NCBI GenBank assembly: GCA_029881995.1 | Contig: JAOULO010000006.1 | Coordinates: 1-64,000, forward strand | Length of the DNA stretch: 64,000 nucleotides | Source: Gammaproteobacteria bacterium | Lineage (GTDB): Bacteria > Pseudomonadota > Gammaproteobacteria > UBA6429 > Thiohalophilaceae | Reading direction: 5' to 3' | In this document: in pieces, positions 61,421 through 64,000 of the stretch | How the letters are laid out: every line of letters begins with the position of its first letter | How positions within the stretch are numbered: the first letter of the stretch is position 1 | Translations under genes and position numbers: made by a program | The notes under the pieces: generated by a model | The model's database searches: none | What the model was told of the DNA's origin: nothing | What the model saw: the letters and a program-made list of their open reading frames with translations, nothing else

Positions 61421-64000
61421 ATGACCGACAGCAAGCTCAGCTCCATACTCAAACCGGTATTTGACCCCAAGAATCGTCAGACTCATCACTGGGGACACCT
61501 CTATGGCAGTAGCTTTGGACTGATTATCCAACAGACTGCCATGGCACATTCTGGCCCCGTCCTGGTAGTGACAGAAGACAGTGCCAGTGCCCAACGGCTT
61601 GAGGATGAATTACGCTTTTATCTAAAAGGCAGTGAACTGCCCTTGCTCAGTTTCCCCGACTGGGAGACCCTGCCCTATGACATGTTCTCTCCCCATCAGG
61701 ATATTATTTCCGATCGCCTGGCAACGCTTTATCAGCTACCCAAATTAAAACAGGGCATCCTGGTTGTATCTATCCAGACCCTGATGCACCGAGTCAGTCC
61801 CCAGGCCTTTTTAGATCAACATTGTCTGTTTCTCGAACTGGGTCAACAGCTCGATCTGGATGAAATGCGCCTAAGACTCGATAACGGTGGCTATCGTCAT
61901 GTTTCCAGTGTCATAGAGCACGGCGAGTTCACTATTCGAGGCAGCCTGCTGGATCTGTTTCCCATGGGCAGTCAGACGCCTTATCGTATTGAGTTATTCG
62001 ATGATGAAATAGAAACCATTCGAACCTTTGATCCCGAGTCACAGCGTACACTGGAAAAGACCCAGCAGATCCGCCTGTTACCGGCCCGTGAGTTTCCCAT
62101 TCACAAAGAGGCGATTTCAAAATTCCGCCAGGCCTTTCGTGCTCGATTCGAGGGTGATCCACAACAATCGATCATCTATCGAGATATTTCCAATGGCAAT
62201 GCCTCTCCGGGTATTGAGTATTACCTGCAGCTATTCTTTGATGAACTGGAAAATCTGTTTAGCTATCTCCCGCAGCAAACCCTGTTGATAACAGTCAACG
62301 GCGTCGAAGAAGCATCCAAAGGCTTCTGGACGGATATTCAAGATCGGTATGAACAGCATAGACATGATATTGAACGTCCCCTGTTAGCTCCCGAGTATGT
62401 TTTTCTGAATGAAGAACAGCTTCAATTAGGGTTTGACGGTTTCACGCATATTGAAATACAACACTATGCCCACGAAGAAACAGAACGCTCAATCAATTTT
62501 AATAGCCTTGCCCCACCCCAGCTAACCCTGGATGCCCGCGCCGCTGAACCGGCAGATAAATTAATTCACTTCATGAAAGAGTTTGAAGGACGCATCCTGT
62601 TTGTGGCTGAGACCACAGGCCGACGTGAAACCCTGTTGGAACTCTTACGCGGCCACCACATTCAACCGAAGCAATTCGATAGCTGGCAGGCCTTTTTCCA
62701 GGCAGGTGACTCTATGGGTATTACCGTGGCCCCCTTGGAGCATGGCCTGATACTCGCTGAGCCCAATATTGCGGTTATTGCTGAGCCGCAACTATTTGGC
62801 CAGACCGTCATGCAGCGACGCCGTCGGCAGAGAGCCCAACGTGATTCCGACAGCATTGTTCGTAATCTCGCCGAACTGACCCCTGGCGCCCCCGTGGTCC
62901 ATGAAGAATACGGTGTCGGCCGTTACATTGGACTTCAAACACTACAAACTGGCGAGTTACAGACCGAATTTCTGACCCTGGAATATGCCGGGGGTGACAA
63001 ACTCTATGTACCAGTGGCCTCACTGCACCTCATCAGCCGCTATACCGGCACTACGCCAGAGACCGCACCCCTGCATCGCCTGGGCTCAGGTCAGTGGGAG
63101 AAGGCCCGCCGCAGGGCCAGTGAGCGTGTCAGGGATGTGGCGGCCGAGTTACTGGATATCTACGCCAAACGCGAGGCACGCCAGGGTTTTGCCTACCCCT
63201 ATGATGAAATCCAGTACCGTGGTTTTGTAGCCAACTTCCCCTTTGAGGAAACCCCGGATCAGCAGGATGCCATCGATGCCGTCGTGGAAGATATGCGTTC
63301 AAGCAAGCCAATGGATCGACTGGTCTGTGGGGATGTGGGTTTTGGTAAAACCGAAGTCGCCATGCGGGCGGCCTTTATGGCGGTGATGGCCGGTAAACAG
63401 GTGGCTGTTTTGACACCCACCACCCTGTTAACCCAGCAACACACCGATAATTTCCGTGATCGTTTTGCCGACTGGCCAGTACAGGTGGATTCACTTTCTA
63501 GATTTAGATCTAAAAAAGAAACCGACACCAATCTTAAAAAACTGGCCGAAGGCAAAATCGATATCGTTATCGGTACCCACAAGTTGTTACAGACCGATGT
63601 AAAGTACAAAAACCTTGGCCTTGTCATTATTGATGAAGAACACCGCTTTGGTGTACGCCAGAAAGAACGTTTTAAATCTCTGCGTTCAGAAGTCGATGTA
63701 CTAACCCTGACCGCCACGCCCATACCCCGTACACTCAATATGGCGGTGGCGGGTATTCGTGATCTGTCTATTATTGCCTCACCGCCAGCAAGACGTCTGG
63801 CGATCAAAACCTTTGTCTCACAATGGAACGACGTATTGGTTAGAGAGGCCTGTCTGCGTGAGATCAAACGTGGTGGCCAAGTGTTCTTTTTACATAATGA
63901 AGTCGATAGTATCGATAAACAGGTAAAAAAGATTCAGGAACTGATCCCCGAAGCCGAAGTCCACTTTGCCCATGGACAGATGCGTGAGCGTGAACTGGAA
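61421..64000 (+). CDS. mfd: Transcription-repair coupling factor Mfd (5' part)
   Basis: ATP-driven translocase that removes RNA polymerase stalled at DNA damage and recruits UvrA; 860 of about 1150 codons are here, the frame runs off the end of the window. Starts MTDSKLSSILKPVF. The N-terminal UvrB-like region has LLSFPDWETLPYDMFSPHQDI and LATLYQLP; the CarD-like RNA polymerase interaction domain is near VVHEEYGVGRYIGLQ; then helicase motifs VCGDVGFGKTEVAMRAAF (Walker A), DEEHRFG (DEExH-type) and LTATPIPRTL. It ends here after FAHGQMRERELE. Confidence 0.96.
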   Translation, partial: MTDSKLSSILKPVFDPKNRQTHHWGHLYGSSFGLIIQQTAMAHSGPVLVVTEDSASAQRLEDELRFYLKGSELPLLSFPDWETLPYDMFSPHQDIISDRLATLYQLPKLKQGILVVSIQTLMHRVSPQAFLDQHCLFLELGQQLDLDEMRLRLDNGGYRHVSSVIEHGEFTIRGSLLDLFPMGSQTPYRIELFDDEIETIRTFDPESQRTLEKTQQIRLLPAREFPIHKEAISKFRQAFRARFEGDPQQSIIYRDISNGNASPGIEYYLQLFFDELENLFSYLPQQTLLITVNGVEEASKGFWTDIQDRYEQHRHDIERPLLAPEYVFLNEEQLQLGFDGFTHIEIQHYAHEETERSINFNSLAPPQLTLDARAAEPADKLIHFMKEFEGRILFVAETTGRRETLLELLRGHHIQPKQFDSWQAFFQAGDSMGITVAPLEHGLILAEPNIAVIAEPQLFGQTVMQRRRRQRAQRDSDSIVRNLAELTPGAPVVHEEYGVGRYIGLQTLQTGELQTEFLTLEYAGGDKLYVPVASLHLISRYTGTTPETAPLHRLGSGQWEKARRRASERVRDVAAELLDIYAKREARQGFAYPYDEIQYRGFVANFPFEETPDQQDAIDAVVEDMRSSKPMDRLVCGDVGFGKTEVAMRAAFMAVMAGKQVAVLTPTTLLTQQHTDNFRDRFADWPVQVDSLSRFRSKKETDTNLKKLAEGKIDIVIGTHKLLQTDVKYKNLGLVIIDEEHRFGVRQKERFKSLRSEVDVLTLTATPIPRTLNMAVAGIRDLSIIASPPARRLAIKTFVSQWNDVLVREACLREIKRGGQVFFLHNEVDSIDKQVKKIQELIPEAEVHFAHGQMRERELE

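Noticed and set aside
1-64000. tRNA genes, CRISPR arrays, prophage or insertion sequences
   Set aside because: I looked for T-loop motifs, spaced repeats, integrases and transposases in gaps and frames and found none.

Overview
This 64 kb window looks like ordinary chromosome from a gammaproteobacterium. Base composition is moderate (roughly 43-46% G+C by eye). The lipid A genes, LolD, an ExbB/ExbD pair and outer-membrane barrels show a Gram-negative cell. The order rluC / maf / yceD-rpmF-plsX-fabHDG-acpP-fabF-pabC-mltG-tmk-holB-tatD and the order msbA-lpxK-ycaR-kdsB are the classic gammaproteobacterial arrangements. I cannot name the species. Uptake of nitrate (or a related anion), beta-oxidation, a DsrE-like exported protein and a cyclic-nucleotide/rhodanese protein would fit a free-living aquatic, perhaps sulfur-metabolising, lineage; that is inference. 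I saw no tRNA, rRNA, CRISPR array, prophage or insertion sequence.

Layout. 1-1246: the 3' end of a spermidine-synthase-like gene, then dusC. 1247-1590: a non-coding stretch with a palindromic repeat-like element. 1591-5747: an nrtA-nrtB-nrtD ABC uptake operon under an ANTAR antiterminator (nasT), with a leader carrying a hexaloop hairpin and an intrinsic terminator. 5912-16107: a class V aminotransferase, then a tight fatty-acid degradation operon (YiiX-like papain-fold protein, fadE, fadI, fadJ-like, acyl-CoA ligase, thioesterase). 16126-22252: the most unusual part. It holds a cyclic-nucleotide-binding/rhodanese protein, a TPR plus outer-membrane-barrel protein resembling Slam/type XI secretion translocators, an exported FecR-domain protein whose C-terminus looks like a TbpB-type barrel, and a convergent CHASE2-adenylate cyclase. 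22283-38268: the tatD-pilZ-holB-tmk-mltG-pabC-pabB-fabF-acpP-fabG-fabD-fabH-plsX-rpmF-yceD block (minus strand), maf, a SppA-type peptidase, a HAD phosphatase and rluC. 38669-41667: rne and an orphan FliL-like gene. 41669-49382: a tyrosine phosphatase, kdsB, ycaR (59 aa), lpxK, msbA, exbD, exbB and comEC. 49450-55013: a DUF2062 gene, lolD with a single LolC/E-type permease, sfsA and a RelA/SpoT homologue. 55077-58995: a small exported protein, agmatine deiminase, a lipoprotein, N-carbamoylputrescine amidase and DAHP synthase. 59118-61347: two tandem TIGR04219-like barrels and an exported DsrE-like protein. 61421-end: mfd, cut by the window edge.

How it works together. The fab block and lipid A genes build the envelope and the fad operon breaks down acyl chains. 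The agu genes, with the spermidine-synthase-like gene, point to polyamine synthesis from agmatine. The 16-22 kb region is my best candidate for an undescribed system: a secreted or surface FecR-barrel protein, its putative translocator, and a periplasm-facing cyclase whose cAMP could be read by the neighbouring cyclic-nucleotide/rhodanese protein. The domains are seen in the sequence; the link between them is inferred from proximity and family knowledge.
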